64,000 bases of DNA, taken from NCBI GenBank assembly GCA_034440615.1, contig JAOTOM010003963.1, positions 62,001 to 126,000 of the forward strand, written 5' to 3'. The DNA is from Ashinkailepas kermadecensis. Its lineage: Eukaryota > Arthropoda > Thecostraca > Neolepadidae. This document shows, one piece after another, positions 1 to 11,745 of this stretch. The stretch's first letter is position 1; every line of letters begins with the position of its first letter. The translations under genes and the position numbers were made by a program. Below the pieces are notes generated by a model. It ran no database searches, was not told the origin of the DNA, and saw nothing but the letters and a program-made list of their open reading frames with translations.

Positions 1-76
1 TTGCCCTCTTTTGTACTCTCTCTAAAAGCTAACAATCTTTCTCATAACTAGGGGACCAAGCTTGGACACAGTATTC

Positions 77-2623
77 CTAATGTGGCCTGACATATGCACA
101 GTAAAGCTTCCTGATGACTTCCTCACCTTTGTATGACACATTCCTCTGTATTGCCCCAAGCATTCTTAGTGCCTTCTTCCTGGCTTCTTTGGTCTGTTCT
201 GATGCCCCCAATTTTGTGTTCAAAATAACACCTAAGTCCTTCTCCTGCTGAGTCACAGATAGTACTTGGCCACCCATCAAGTATGGAGCCTTCATATGCT
301 GCCTACCTACATGCATGACTTTGCACTTATCAAAATTAAACTTCATTTGCCATTTTTCGGACCACCTCACTAGCTCGTCTAAGTCTTTCTGCAGCAAAAC
401 CTGCTCATTTTGCCCTGTTGTTGCCCTAAAGATCTTCAAATCATCCGCAAATTTCAAAACCTTACTGCTTAGGCCACATTCAATGCTATTCACATATATA
501 ATGAACAATAGTGGCCCCAGTACCGACCCCTGGGGGACTCCACTAAGAACATTTTGCCATGATGACTTTGTACCATTTAGCATCACTCTCTGCTGTCTAT
601 CTGAAAGCCACAACTCTATCCATTTTAGGATGCTACCTGCAATACCATGGACCTGAAGCTGCATCATTAACCGTTTATGGGGTACCTTGTCAAAGGCCTT
701 ACTAAAGTCAAGATATGCTACATCAGCCTGATTTCCCTGATCAAATTGTTCTGTAGCAAAATTCAAAAAGTCCAAGAGATTTGTGAGGCACGATCGCCCT
801 TTTCTAAACCCATGTTGAGTATCTTGAATCAATCTGTTTCCTTCCAGAAAACTAACTATTGTATCCTTGATAATTGATTCGAGTACCTTGCAGACTAGGG
901 ATGTGAGGCTTACTGGCCTATAGTTTTCAACTTTCCCTCTTTCTCCTTTCTTGAAAATAGGAACTACATTTGCCCTTTTCCAATCTGTTGGAATTTCATT
1001 TTGTGAAACTGATCTACAAAATATTATACTAAGTGGAATTGCCACTTCCTTTTCAGCTTCCCGCAATACCCTAGCATAAATTCCATCGGGTCCTGCTGCC
1101 TTGTTTGTCTTTATTTTTCTGATATAATTGAAAACAATATCACTATCAATGAAATCAACATCGTGTATCTGATCACCTGTCACTGAACTGTGGTTCACGG
1201 TTGGCAGATTAGTCACATCCTCCACTGTAAACACTGATTTAAACTGCTTGCTCAGCTCCTCAACCATCTCACTATCCTCACTCAATATAGTCCCATTTAC
1301 ATCCAGTGGACCAATTGTGCTTGAAACTTTACTTAGCTTGTAGAAACTAAATAACTTTTTACTGTCCCCATTACAGTTCCTAGCCAAATCCAATTCTTTT
1401 GCTCGCTTTGCTGCTCTGATTTTCTGCTTCACAGCGTCTCTAGATTTTTGATACGACCTTAGATTTACGATATTTGAAGCCTCCTTAAATACTCTAAATG
1501 CACCTTTCTTAGCCTTAATTGCTTTCATCACATCTGGTGTAAGCCATGCTGGCTTTCCTGCCCTTCCTTTGCGCCTTTGCTTTTTGGGGACATGTCTAAT
1601 CTGAATTTCCCTCAAGTAGGATTTGAACTTTTCCCACATTTCACAGGCATTTAAATCAAAGAATTCTTCTTCCCATTTTATGGCACTTAAAGCCTCTCTC
1701 ATGCAGGCAAAGTCTGCCCTGTTAAAATTTGGAATCTTTGCCAAATTATCCTTGATTGTCCCTGATACCTGTGCCTTGAATCTCACTATGTTATGGTCAC
1801 TTCTTCCCAGAGTTTCTCCTACAGTCAAGTCTTGAACTAAATCACTTAAATATGAGAAGACAAGGTCCAAGAATGAGCCCTGCCTGGTTGGTTCCATTAC
1901 AAACTGGTGTAAGAACAAGTCCTCTTCAAGGCATTTCCTAAACAGTTTACATGATGGGGAGCCAACACCAACATTTTCATATCCTTTTAGATTAAAGTCA
2001 CCAAGAATAAGGCATTTCCTCTGAAAGTTTCTACTGATTTCCTCACAAATCACCTTATCAAGCTCCAGTTGCTGAGAATGTGGCAAGGTTCCTGATCGAT
2101 ACAAAGCTCCTATCCTCAGTTTATTGTTGTTGCCTTTTCCCACAGCAACATCAAGCCAAATGGACTCCACAGACACATTTTTCACCCCATCTACTACTTT
2201 TTGAGAACTGTATAAGCTATTCACATAGAGCATTACACCACCCCCTTTCACTGCTGGACCCCTATTGCATGAAAACATATTGTATCCCTGGATCTCATAG
2301 TCCTGCAAGTTATCCCCAAAATATCCCTCACTGACCCATGCCTCAGTAATGCAAACAAAATCTGGTTTCTCCTCAGCAACATAACACTTGAACTCATCAA
2401 ATTTGGATCGAATGCTCTGAGCATTAAGCATCATACACTTAACAAAAGTTCCATGACCCTCTTTGGCTTTTTTATGTTGAGTAGCTCTATCATCTCTGGA
2501 TGAGCTACCACTCTGCCCCCTTGATCTACTGCTACCCCTATTTGCTGACTGTGAGGTTCTATTGCCTATGCTGTCACTATTGACATATCCCTGAGATGGC
2601 AATGCCAATTCTTCCCTCCCCAC
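77..2623 (-). pseudogene. LINE ORF2: endonuclease-reverse transcriptase
   Basis: 848 codons without interruption. Residues about 62-285 form an exonuclease/endonuclease/phosphatase-fold endonuclease: LNAQS at 66-70, the catalytic Glu in ITEAW (94), GDFN (208-211) and the SDH triad (275-277). Residues about 540-770 are the reverse transcriptase: NYRPVSLTS (567-575), GFRKGRS (605-611), AYLDFSKAFD (636-645, first Asp), GVPQGSVLGPLLF (695-707) and FADD (725-728, catalytic pair). All metal-binding residues expected of the family are present. Known role of the family: nicking target DNA and copying the element RNA onto it. The frame opens with GTG and overlaps the end of ORF1, so the true start is unclear. 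A TAG at 77-79 replaces the Leu codon found in copy 2 (VRPHLEYC), and a second stop follows at 29-31, so the product is truncated. Confidence 0.93.
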
Positions 2624-2631
2624 CCCATTAT

Positions 2632-3696
2632 CTAGTTTCCCTGAAGGACATGTTCGTATACTTTGCCTAACACTTGCACCCCCTTCTCAGAGAAGTGCAA
2701 GCCATCCCTCTGATAGAGGTCAGATGAGCCATAAAACCTGCACCACTTGTCAACAAAAGTCAAACCTAACTCATTGCAAAGCCTACCTACCCTGGCATTG
2801 GCTGCCAGTGCCCTAGAGCTCCACTCAGGGGAGACTCCAGCCCTAGGCAGAATAGCTGTCACAATAACTCTGCTATTGCTTTGCTTCAGGGTGGCCAGAA
2901 GGGCCCTGTAGTCCTGCATCAGCTCCTCACTCCTAGCAGGACCTATGTTGCTCACTCCTACCTGCACTATAACTGTACTAAACTGGTTTTCGCTGGTGGC
3001 CTGTGCGACCACTTGGACCAGGTCTCTAACCTTGGCACCAGGCCTGGTGATGCACCTCCTACCTTTCCGACCTTTACAGAATACCCTATCCAAATGCCGC
3101 ACACGAGAGTCTCCTACGACTAGCACTTTCTCCTTGCTGCTATCACTATCACTATCACTATCCTGGGGGCAGTCCTCCAATGCCTGGAACCTGTTGGATG
3201 TTGTTACTACTCCTGCCTGTTGAGCTGCTTCACTAGGTTTCTTCCCACTCCTACCACCTACCGCCTGCCACTCACTGCCCCCTTGCTTAGGCTCACGCCT
3301 CCAAATCCTCCACCCCTTCACTTTAAATCACTGCCCCTCCTGTGAGCTACTAGAAATATTCTGTTCACTAGGAACACTTATCTCTTCAGATCTCCCTGCC
3401 ACCTCCACAGCAGGGGAAGCTACAGTTACCTGGTGGCCTGTGACCACCTGGGCATGTAGTGTAGACATGCCGTTGCTAGGACGATGTGGCGCAGCCATGC
3501 CGTTGTTAGGACGATGTAGCGTAACCATGCCGTTGCTAGGACGATGTAGCGTAACCATGCCGTTGCTAGGACGATGCAGCGTAGCCATGCCGTTGCTAGG
3601 ACGAAAGGGATGCCGGAAATTCCGAATGGGATGCTGACTGTGTCGCAGTGTGACTGGCTTTGTGTGAGCTAACGAACGTATCTCCCGTGACAACAT
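2632..3696 (-). pseudogene. LINE ORF1 with SGNH/esterase-like domain, one in-frame stop
   Basis: Two in-frame pieces, 3,331-3,696 and 2,632-3,327, separated only by a TGA at 3,328-3,330. Copy 2 has Trp at the same place, so this is a point mutation. The downstream piece carries a Ser/Asp-rich linker (about residues 53-64) and then an SGNH-hydrolase-like core: GDSR (70-73, candidate Ser nucleophile), GVSNI (122-126, block III-like) and DGLH (206-209, catalytic Asp/His). CR1-group ORF1 proteins with such esterase domains are known; their role in retrotransposition is not settled. The N-terminal piece contains a decapeptide repeat of RPSNGMVTLH type, encoded by the 30-bp array at 3,456-3,604. 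ORF1 ends nine bases before the ORF2 frame's GTG. Confidence 0.85.
3456..3604 (-). repeat. 30-bp tandem repeat in the 5' part of the LINE
   Basis: About five copies of a 30-bp unit with core ATGCCGTTGCTAGGACGATG; ATG starts recur at 3,467, 3,497, 3,527, 3,557 and 3,587. The period is a multiple of three, so the minus strand reads as a decapeptide repeat in the ORF1 frame. It may be a 5' monomer array (promoter-like) rather than true protein. Confidence 0.9.
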
Positions 3697-3720
3697 CTTA
3701 GTCGAGGTGCCACTGGCCCT

Positions 3721-4289
3721 GGAATGATGGTACTACAGCCGAGATATCTGTAGCTGCAGCCTTTAATGAAGTTGAACAAAACAACGTAGATTTATGAATG
3801 TGTACATAAGCAAAGTTACGAACCAAACAGGCACGATGGGCATCTAGACAATGAATAACTGTTCTTCCTCGAGGCTATCTGGTATCTATGCTAGATAGGT
3901 TGAGTTCTTCTCGAGAGCAAACACTAAGGCTTTCCAAGAACGGTGTCGGTGGTGCGAGACAATGATGTTTTGTTCAAGACAAAGGGGTGAATTATTTCAA
4001 ACAAATACAAAAGCTTCCGCTCTAAGGCGACCGTTTAAATGTGATGTGTGATATCCTTTACAACAATCGAAAGCAGGCATGCGAAGCTGGCATTCGAAAC
4101 CAGACATTGCCATCATTGTTGACATTGAAGGTCAGATGTTATCCGATAGCAAGGTCGACAATCCGATGGAATCCGGTACCCACCAAATCCTAGGTACACC
4201 TGCCAGGTGCGCCTAGGAGGATTTGGAGGCGCCACTTTGCGGTAGGGGAGTGCGAACGGATTTATAGGCGCCCAACTTACCCATATTTG
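3721..4289. other. No recognised feature
   Basis: Mixed-composition sequence with no long open frame, no clear repeat and no recognisable protein. The right end may belong to the dispersed repeat that becomes alignable at about 4,290. Confidence 0.5.
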
Positions 4290-5565
4290 CTTTGGAGTGA
4301 CAGGATTCCGACTACTATTTTTCCAAAGGGTCTCATAAAGAAATAGCATAACTATGTAATTTTACGTGGTGGGGTCCCAACCTGACACCATCGTCGCTAA
4401 GTGACCGTGTTTCAATATCCTCTTCCTGTTCAAAGTGTGTTATGCTTGTATCTTTTGATGAGTTAGTATGCACTGCCGAAATAACACCGATGCAAATCAT
4501 TTAAAATGTAACATACTCCTATTTCACCCATTTCAGTCAATAAAGCCCGAATGCCACTATGTCAACGTCAACGTCAACCTTCGTGCACGTGTACACTCGC
4601 CTTGCGAATTCGTCGCATTCCCCATGCACGTGCGCTTCTGTCGTGCCTGCGGTTTATACTAAGCCCCTTACGTTTTTATAATTACTGTCATATGATGTTC
4701 CTTGATGCCATGGGGTGCTTCGCATTGGGCTTCGGTCGGAAAATTCGATGAACTAAAATCGATATTGCTTCTCATCTCCCCACCCTTCTTAGTGGAACAA
4801 GAAGCCGAATACCTCTCTGAGCATTGATGTGCCTCATCTTTTTGTTTAAATATGCTCCCAGATTGGGTATCGAACGGAAGCACGCACTGGTTTGGTGTCA
4901 TTGTAAGGACTCGTTGTGTGACTTGTCTACTGCGGTGTTTTAGAGCCCCAAAGCGTTCCGAGATCCGACGTGTTTATTTACTTGTGTATATTCATGGACT
5001 CAAGATGTTCTTCAGGAACCGGCGCGATTTTTATGAACATGTCACTTTTATTGCCCGGACATGTTTCTGAGGCTCTCATACCTTATCTGTGGCCACGGTA
5101 TGTTTTCATGGATCCAGCGCGTTTTAGGGGTGGATCTCCGGCGGTTCTTTGGGCTTCCATGGTGCTTGCTTAGGTTCCGAGGCATATTTTAATTCCCTGT
5201 CGCTTCTGCCCGAATCCAGTGCGCTCCGGAGGGTCCCAGTACATTTCCAGGATCCAGGTGGCTTTGAATTCATCGTTGCATTCAGCTAATGCCCCGACTG
5301 TACTTTTTGGCCCTCGGCGTTGCTGGTTTGGTTCCCAGCGCCATTTTAGCGGCTCCGGTGCGATTTGTGTGGACCCGACGCGCTTCTCTCTGACCCCCGC
5401 ACTTCTCGGGGCCCTCCGTGCAATATTGAGTGACGCTGGCGTAATACTTGGGGAAAATATCGTAATATATCTGGGTCCTTGCTGAATTGTTGGGATCCCG
5501 GTTCGATTATGGGGCACCAGCGTGATTGTTCGTATCCCCGGAGCAAATTTGCAGAGCCCGAGCAA
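4290..5565 (+). repeat. Dispersed repeat, copy A (unique part plus degenerate 20-bp array)
   Basis: Collinear with 62,475-64,000 in the same orientation. Anchors include CACTATTTT-type sequence at 4,315 versus 62,500, CACTGC..GAAAT.ACACC at 4,471 versus 62,670, GTGCACGTG at 4,581 versus 62,771, and TGCT.CCAG.TTGG near 4,851 versus 63,044. From about 4,930 it turns into a degenerate array with a 20-21 bp period (model GGGTCCCGGCGCGATTTTTT). Copies differ by many substitutions and indels, and reading frames are not kept, so it is DNA-level homology of an old repeat. Its class is unknown. Confidence 0.8.
4930..5565 (+). repeat. Degenerate 20-21 bp tandem array
   Basis: Successive units begin GGATCC/GGTTCC/GGCCCT followed by an RGCGCGATTTT-like stretch, for example at 5,110, 5,194, 5,241, 5,311, 5,332, 5,372 and 5,494. 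The spacing stays at 19-22 bp while the sequence is highly diverged. The same unit occurs at 57,060-57,957 and 63,130-64,000. Confidence 0.75.
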
Positions 5566-6651
5566 CATAGCAACGACCAAACATATATGCCTACCTTTTA
5601 GCAAGTAGTTGACAGACGTCCATGATCCATGATCCGTGTCCTTAACGCTTCCCAAGCAGCAGAAGCGTCTCGTTGTGTTTAAATTGCTGCTCACGATTAG
5701 CTTGGTATCCTCCATGCCATCTTCAACAACCAGAACAACACAACTACACTAATTTGGAAAAAATGAACGCCTCCGATGTTACATCGACCTCATATAGCAT
5801 TTTGGGCGAGGTAGGGCTTTTGGTTGGTGGAGTGTTCTGGGTGTGTACATGTAAAGAGCTTTTATTTTTTGGTAGGAAATCGTTCTATATTCAGCTTCTT
5901 GTATTTTGATGGATACAGGTTGCCGAATGTGTCGGGGTATGTTTGAGCACGTTATCGGGGGAGACCACAGCGTTGCAGACATGTATTCGATTTCCTTTTA
6001 TAGCAAATCCGACAAACCAGACCAAATTCTTCGTTTTCCTGCATATCCTGCCGCGGCCGTACCACCTGTATAGTTGTATTTTTAATATGCCATGGTATGT
6101 GCCATTAAACTAGTATCTTGAGGTAATTTTCCAGGAGGAACATATTCCCCCCCCCCTTCAGACAGTTTCGGGGTCATGGCTCCCATGCATCCCCTTCTAA
6201 TTCCGGCAGAGGGTGGGAGTGTTTGACATGTGTGGACCATAGCGCACAACAAACTTAAACGATGCTAGGTGACAGCGATGACGTATACCGAACGTTTGTG
6301 TCCAGACGTCTCTGGGATCACACTTGGTATGCACACACCCCAAGAGAGAACTACTGGCGTTGCTTCAGCGATAAGCCTAATGAGCAACCTCTGGAGTTTT
6401 ATATCTCTGAGATGTAGCATGAAACAGCAAATCATTGAAGCAAGAGGCATCCACCTAAAACCAGCGGAGATGCAAGCCATTTCCGTGGTGTCTACTTCCG
6501 TGGTGATGCGAAGGGTTGCTTTGAGCTCATTAACCGGCACAATTTCTGGAGGCATACTATAATGCAACTCTTGTGAGAGACACATATGGGCTTTTGTCGA
6601 CCTCTGCTGGTCCCGCATTCCTCCCGTCTGCTGACGACACCTGTATCTAAT
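5566..6651. other. No recognised feature
   Basis: Low-information single-copy-looking sequence. It contains a C-run near 6,150. Short open frames here have no family signature. Confidence 0.5.
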
Positions 6652-6790
6652 GGCGCTTCTCCATCTTCCGAGTGGAACAAACTGTGGACACCTGTGCCTA
6701 GTGGCGCTTCTTCATCTTTCGAGTGGAACAAACTATGCACATCGGCACCCAGTGGTGCTCCTTCATCTTTCCTGTGGAACAAACTAAGGA
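6652..6790. repeat. 51-bp tandem repeat, about 2.7 copies
   Basis: The unit carries GAGTGGAACAAACT at 6,670, 6,721 and (as TGTGGAACAAACT) 6,772. The 17-codon period gives an open minus-strand frame that I do not take as a gene. Confidence 0.85.
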
Positions 6791-6988
6791 TCTACTGCGG
6801 CGAATGAGTTAAAAAGCGTGCCAATCAGCAGAACGTGGCTGGCGGAAGCGTCGGCCGCTTGTCATCGATTTCGTCAGCGGAGACACGGATAAAGCGAACG
6901 TGACCGACAGCACGCCTTTGTCCGATGTCAGGTGTATCTGTGGACACGTTCACGGCCGAGAGCTCTGGCACGCCGGTGCCGTGAGCTC

Positions 6989-7329
6989 TGGGAGGGAGGG
7001 AGGGGAGGGAGTTCGGGGAGGGAGGGAGGGGAGGGAGTTCGGGGAGGGAGTTCGGGGAGGGAGTTCGGGGAGGGAGTTCGGGGAGGGAGTTCGGGGAGGG
7101 AGTTCGGGGGAGGGAGGGGGAGGGAGGGAGGGGAGGGAGTTCGGGGAGGGAGTTCGGGGAGGGAGTTCGGGGAGGGAGTTCGGGGAGGGAGTTCGGGGAG
7201 GGAGTTCGGGGAGGGAGTTCGGGGAGGGAGTTCGGGGAGGGAGTTCGGGGAGGGAGTTCGGGGAGGAAGTTCGGGGAGGTAGTTCGGGGAGGAAGTTCTG
7301 GGAGGGAGTTCGAGGAGGTAGTTCGGGGA
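6989..7329. repeat. 15-bp G-rich tandem repeat
   Basis: Unit GGGAGTTCGGGGAGG repeated about twenty times, with irregular GGGA-rich ends and diverged units after 7,260. Runs of three or four G every few bases give strong G-quadruplex potential on the plus strand. The period is a multiple of three, so both strands appear open. Confidence 0.95.
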
Positions 7330-7490
7330 CGAGTGGTCTAGGGGTAAGATGCTCGTCTCGCAATCGAATGATTGTGGGTTCGAATCTCACCTGTCGCTAC
7401 TCTTCGCCCGCGACCAATCGGCGTGAGAGATTGGCGACGCTATATGACTCAACGCTCGACGTGTCGTAAAACCAATAACCAACCGAGGAG
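7330..7490 (+). mobile_element. tRNA-derived SINE (probable)
   Basis: A tRNA-like head carries an A box (TGGTCTAGGGG, 7,334-7,344) and a B box (GGTTCGAATC, 7,377-7,386) at normal tRNA spacing. A five-pair T stem flanks a canonical TTCGAAT loop. The acceptor stem does not pair and the anticodon arm is poor, so this is not a working tRNA. It abuts the G-rich array. About 100 bp of non-tRNA body follows, ending in GTCGTAAAACCAATAACC, which could be a LINE-type tail. A degenerate tRNA pseudogene is the alternative. Confidence 0.55.
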
Positions 7491-7849
7491 GTAGTTCGGA
7501 CAGAAAGCTCGAGAGATCTCCTCGTACGCACGAGCCATGGCCGGGAGCGCCAGTCGGCATCGATCCTACTCGGCTGAAGGTTATGACGCTTGACCGTCAA
7601 AAGGAGCGTTCGGCGGCGCCCTGCTCGCCACGGGGCACCAGCGCCCCCGCTCCCGCCCCTCCCCACCGACTTTCGCGCACACCGCACACGACAGGGAGCG
7701 GCCGACAAACTTCATATGGACTGAGGGGAGCGTGCCGGCCGACGTAGACATATGAGACGCCCCCGCGCCAGGGGGCGACGTAATGAACAAATGCGACCGC
7801 GTATGGCCAATTTGCTCCGACAGATAGGGAGGGGAGCGGCGGCAGAGTC
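7491..7849. other. GC-rich stretch, no recognised feature
   Basis: CpG-rich sequence between the SINE and the 64-bp array. Several frames are open by composition only. Confidence 0.5.
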
Positions 7850-8950
7850 GACTGGCCGCTGACCGTCGGCCGGGCTGGTGGTGCGGTGGGAACAGCAGAC
7901 CAGACGCGTGTCGACTGGCCGCTGACCGTCGGCCGGGCTGGTGGGGCGGTGGGAACAGCACACCAGACGCGTGTCACGAGTGCGCCCGTGGTTACTGGTC
8001 ACCGGCCGGGCTGGTGGTGCGGTGGGAACAGCAGGCCAGACGCGTGTCGACGAGTGTATCCATAGCTTACTGGTCACCGGCCGGGCTGGTGGTGCGGTGG
8101 GAACAGCACACCAGACGCTTGTAACGACCATGGTTACCGGTGACCGTCGGCCGGGCTGCTGGTGCGGTGGGAACAGCACATCAGACGCTTGTCGACGAGT
8201 GCACCCATAATGACTGTCGTCAGCCGGGCTGGTGGTGTGGTGGGAACAACAGACCAGACGAGTGTACCCATGGTTACTGGTCACCAGCCGGGCTAGTGGT
8301 GTGGTGGGAACAACAGACCAGGCGAGTGTACCCATGGTTACTGGTCACCAGTCGGGCTGGTGGTGTGGTGGGAACAACAGACCAGACCTATGTGACGAGT
8401 GTACCCATGATTACTGGTCATCAACAGGGCTGGTGGTGTGGTGGGAACAACAGACCAGACGAGTGTACCCATGGTTACTGGTCACCAGCCGGGCTAGTGG
8501 TGTGGTGGGAACAACAGACCAGGCGAGTGTACCCATGGTTACTGGTCACCAGTCGGGCTGGTGGTGTGGTGGGAACAACAGACCAGACCTATGTGACGAG
8601 TGTACCCATGATTACTGGTCATCAACAGGGCTGGTGGTGTGGTGGGAACAACAGACCAGACGAGTGTACCCATGGCTACTGGTCACCAGTCGGGCTGGTG
8701 GTGTGGTGGGAACAACAGACCAGGCGAGTGTACCCATGGTTACTGGTCACCAGCCGGGCTAGTGGTGTGGTGGGAACAACAGACCAGACCTGTGTGACGA
8801 GTGTACCCATGGTTACTGGTCACCAGCCGGGCTAGTGGTGTGGTGGGAACAACAGACCAGACCTGTGTGACGAGTGTACCCATGGTTACTGGTCACCAGC
8901 CGGGCTAGTGGTGTGGTGGGAACAACAGACCAGACCTGTGTGACGAGTGC
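7850..8950. repeat. About 64-bp minisatellite with higher-order structure
   Basis: Units share GGTGGGAACA(G/A)CA and TACTGGTCACC. The left part is more diverged (CGGCCGGGCTGG forms). From 8,259 three unit types (about 64, 64 and 73 bp) recur as a block of about 201 bp (block starts 8,259 and 8,460), and the last copies at 8,770-8,945 are nearly identical. Long open frames on both strands are by-products. Confidence 0.93.
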
Positions 8951-10636
8951 GCAGGCGGTGGCCCCGTCCAGCCGTCATGGCGTTATTGGTGTTAATCCAT
9001 CGCCCTTACAGTCACCCTGGGGTTCGCCTGAAGTATTGATATCATTTGATGATATGCATATTTTACAGTTATTATTGGCGAACCATCTAGCCTACAGTGC
9101 AGCCGTACACACACAGAACCCAAAGTGCCCTCTGTACCGAAGGCACTTTCCATTGCTGCCAGCTGTCACGTAAGCTAATGATAGGTGCTGGACTGAATGC
9201 AACAATGACCCCGAATCATAGAGGCTCCTCTCTTAGCTCTGCCCGCCACCGCAGCCAGGTCAATATCCGGTCAATCGGTGGAGCATGTCAGACCAGTTAG
9301 TGGAGCATGTCAGGCCAGTCAGTGGAGCGTCGCCGGCTGGGCAGAAGATAGATTACCCGTCGTAGCGAAGGTTTGCGGGACATTCGTGCAACCGGATCTG
9401 CGTCTTACCGCTCTTCGTGAGGGAGAATGTGAGATCAGTCAGATCAGCCAGGTCAGTCCTTTCCTGCTTTTTTGGCAGGCGGGTGATGTGAATGGCTAGC
9501 TTTTGGTGTACATTAGTAGACGGGTGATGGGCAGTTTTTTAAGGACTGCCCAAATTGGGCGAAATTTGGTGAAATGAACAAACAGAAGAGCTTTTTTTCA
9601 CGTCGGCCAAAGCCGCTCAATGACAGTTCGATATTTTTAACGTACGCTGAGTTCATGCTTGCACACAATACTATTGTTGCGTCCGTGAGTGTGGTTTGCG
9701 TCCACGCTAGGACTAACGTGGAAGCCGATGGCAATTACACTCGTTTGGCCAAAACCGGGTTTTGGAGGTAAAAAGCAAACTAAGTAAATTTCCTTGCTAT
9801 GTACTTTAGAGCTCAAAAGAATGGTGGAAAAGAAGTACCTGTATAATTAGGCTCCGCTCACGCACTTATTATAGGTGAGAAAGCATTGTGAAATGCGTGT
9901 ACAGTTGGTCTCTGCTCGATTCACATCGGGTCCGAAATAATTTTGGTGTTTCCTTTTGAGGGAAATGTCTCTGATATCAGCAAATATATCCACCGTAGGA
10001 TACACCAATGTAAGGTAATTCCGTACTTAATTAGTGTCGCTGTCTCTGCATGTGCCACTTGCGCCAACAGCACCCAATAATTAGTGCTAGCATGGATGTG
10101 ATGATACAAAAGACAGGAGACGGCTCGGCGTATGAAATTTTCCATTAGTTTCAAATTATCTCGACCATCTTAAAACGAAGAGTGTCGGGTAGTGTGAAAA
10201 ACAGCTATGCCAACAGTGAGGTTCCTCAGTTGCATTGTGTTGCTGTGACAACGCTTCCTCGTTGTTGTGTGAGTGTAGCGGTTGGCTCGTTAGTTGGTGG
10301 CGGTTGCCTGGTTAGTTGGTAGCGGTTGACCTGGCTGGACCGTGGGTATTCGAGGCCAAATGCAGAGTTGACATATTGAAGCTGACGACTTTTGAAGCAA
10401 CTGGCTCTCAGGAAAACTTAAGAAATGTCGCCAAAAGAAAACTACTTTTTTCCACGTACTTTGATAAGTTTAATAAAGTAAATAATCAAAACAATTGAGA
10501 AGTGTACAAACAATTATAAAATAGACCTAACGATATCGCAATCGAACGTGGATATACTAACCACGTGAGTGATGGATTTCCCGGCAAAAACCAACCCATG
10601 CTAGTCATTTGTACTTGGCAATAATATGTGCTTAGC
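8951..10636. other. Largely featureless; two very short tandem repeats
   Basis: No gene or transposon signature. A 22-bp repeat (GTGGAGCATGTCA) has about 2.5 copies at 9,278-9,335. A 22-bp repeat (GTAGCGGTTG/GTGGCGGTTG) has about 2.5 copies at 10,273-10,333. The hairpin GGGCAGT...ACTGCCC at 9,530-9,552 is short and probably incidental. Confidence 0.5.
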
Positions 10637-11745
10637 CTCCAGGACGCCTTGGCTACGTGTATCTCGGAGACGCTGTGGTTACGTGTACCTCGGGGACGCC
10701 TTGGATACCTATACCTCGAGGATGACTTGGTTACTTGTACCTCGGGGACGCCTTGGCTGCGTGTATCTCGGAGACGCCTTGGTTACGTGTACCTCGGGGA
10801 CGCCTTCGCTACGTGTATCTCGGAGACGCCTTGGCTGCGTGTATCTCGGAGACGACTTGGTTACGTGTACCTCGGGGACGCCTTGGCTACGTGTATCTCG
10901 GAGACGCCTTGGCTGCGTGTATCTCGGAGACGCCTTGGCTGCGTGTATCTCGGAGACGACTTGGTTACGTGTACCTCGGGGACGCCTTGGCTGCGTGTAT
11001 CTCGGAGACGACTTGGTTACGTGTACCTCGGGGACGCCTTGGCTACGTGTATCTCGGAGACGCCTTGGCTGCGTGTATCTCGGAGACGACTTGGTTAGGT
11101 AAAGACCTTGAACCTAACTCGAGATGACTTGGTTACTTGTACCTCGGGGACGCCTTGGCTACGTGTATCTCGGAGACGCCTTGGTTACTGTACCTCGGGG
11201 ACGCCTTGCTACTGTCTCGGGGGACTTGGTTACGTGATCCGGAGCTTGGTCATTATCTGCTTGGCTGCGTGTATCTCGGAGACGACTTGGTTACGTGTAC
11301 CTCGGGGACGCCTTGGCTGCGTGTATCTCGGAGACGCCTTGGCTACGTGCATCTCGGAGACGACTTGGTTACGTGCATCTCGGAGACGCCTTGGCTGCAT
11401 GTATCTCGGAGACGCCTTGGCTGCGTGTATCTCGGGGTTACTGTACGGGGACGCCTTGTCTGCGTGTATCTCGGAGACGATATGTACCTCGGGGACGCCT
11501 TGTACTTGTATCTCGGAGACGCCTTGGCTGGATACCTTTATACCTCGAGGACGCCTTGGTTACTTGTACCTCGGGGACGCCTTGGGCGTGTATCTCGGAG
11601 ACGCCTTGGCTCTGTATTGGAGACGTGTATCTCCGAGACGCCTTGGTTACTTGTACCTCGGGGACGCCTTGGCTACGTGTATCTCGGAGACGCCTTGGTT
11701 ACGTGCATCTCGGAGACGACTTGGTTACGTGCATCTCGGGGCGCT
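10637..11745. repeat. 26-bp minisatellite
   Basis: Unit GACGCCTTGG followed by CTACGTGTATCTCGGA, about 40 copies with two main variants (CTACGTGTAT and TTACGTGTAC). Units after about 11,100 are partly deleted. Because 26 is not a multiple of three, the repeat product appears in all three plus frames. Confidence 0.96.

Larger units (their letters stand above)
1..3720 (-). mobile_element. CR1-like non-LTR retrotransposon, copy 1 (3' end cut by window edge)
   Basis: A minus-strand LINE with two consecutive reading frames: an ORF1 carrying an SGNH/esterase-like domain and an ORF2 carrying endonuclease plus reverse transcriptase. The order and the esterase-type ORF1 are typical of CR1/L2-group elements. 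The 5' limit near 3,720 is an estimate; homology to the second copy at 13,563-15,775 and the ORF1 frame both fade there. The 3' third (RT thumb, C-terminus, UTR and tail) lies beyond position 1. Damage is light: one Trp-to-stop in ORF1 (3,328-3,330) and two stops near the truncated end of ORF2 (77-79 and 29-31), with no frameshift between 80 and 2,623. It looks like a fairly young but dead copy. Confidence 0.9.

Noticed and set aside
4468..4751. Possible conserved small protein shared with 62,645-62,896
   Set aside because: Similarity switches frame within the alignment, so only the DNA repeat is conserved.
7581..8835. Long frames of up to 231 codons on both strands
   Set aside because: By-products of the 64-bp minisatellite.
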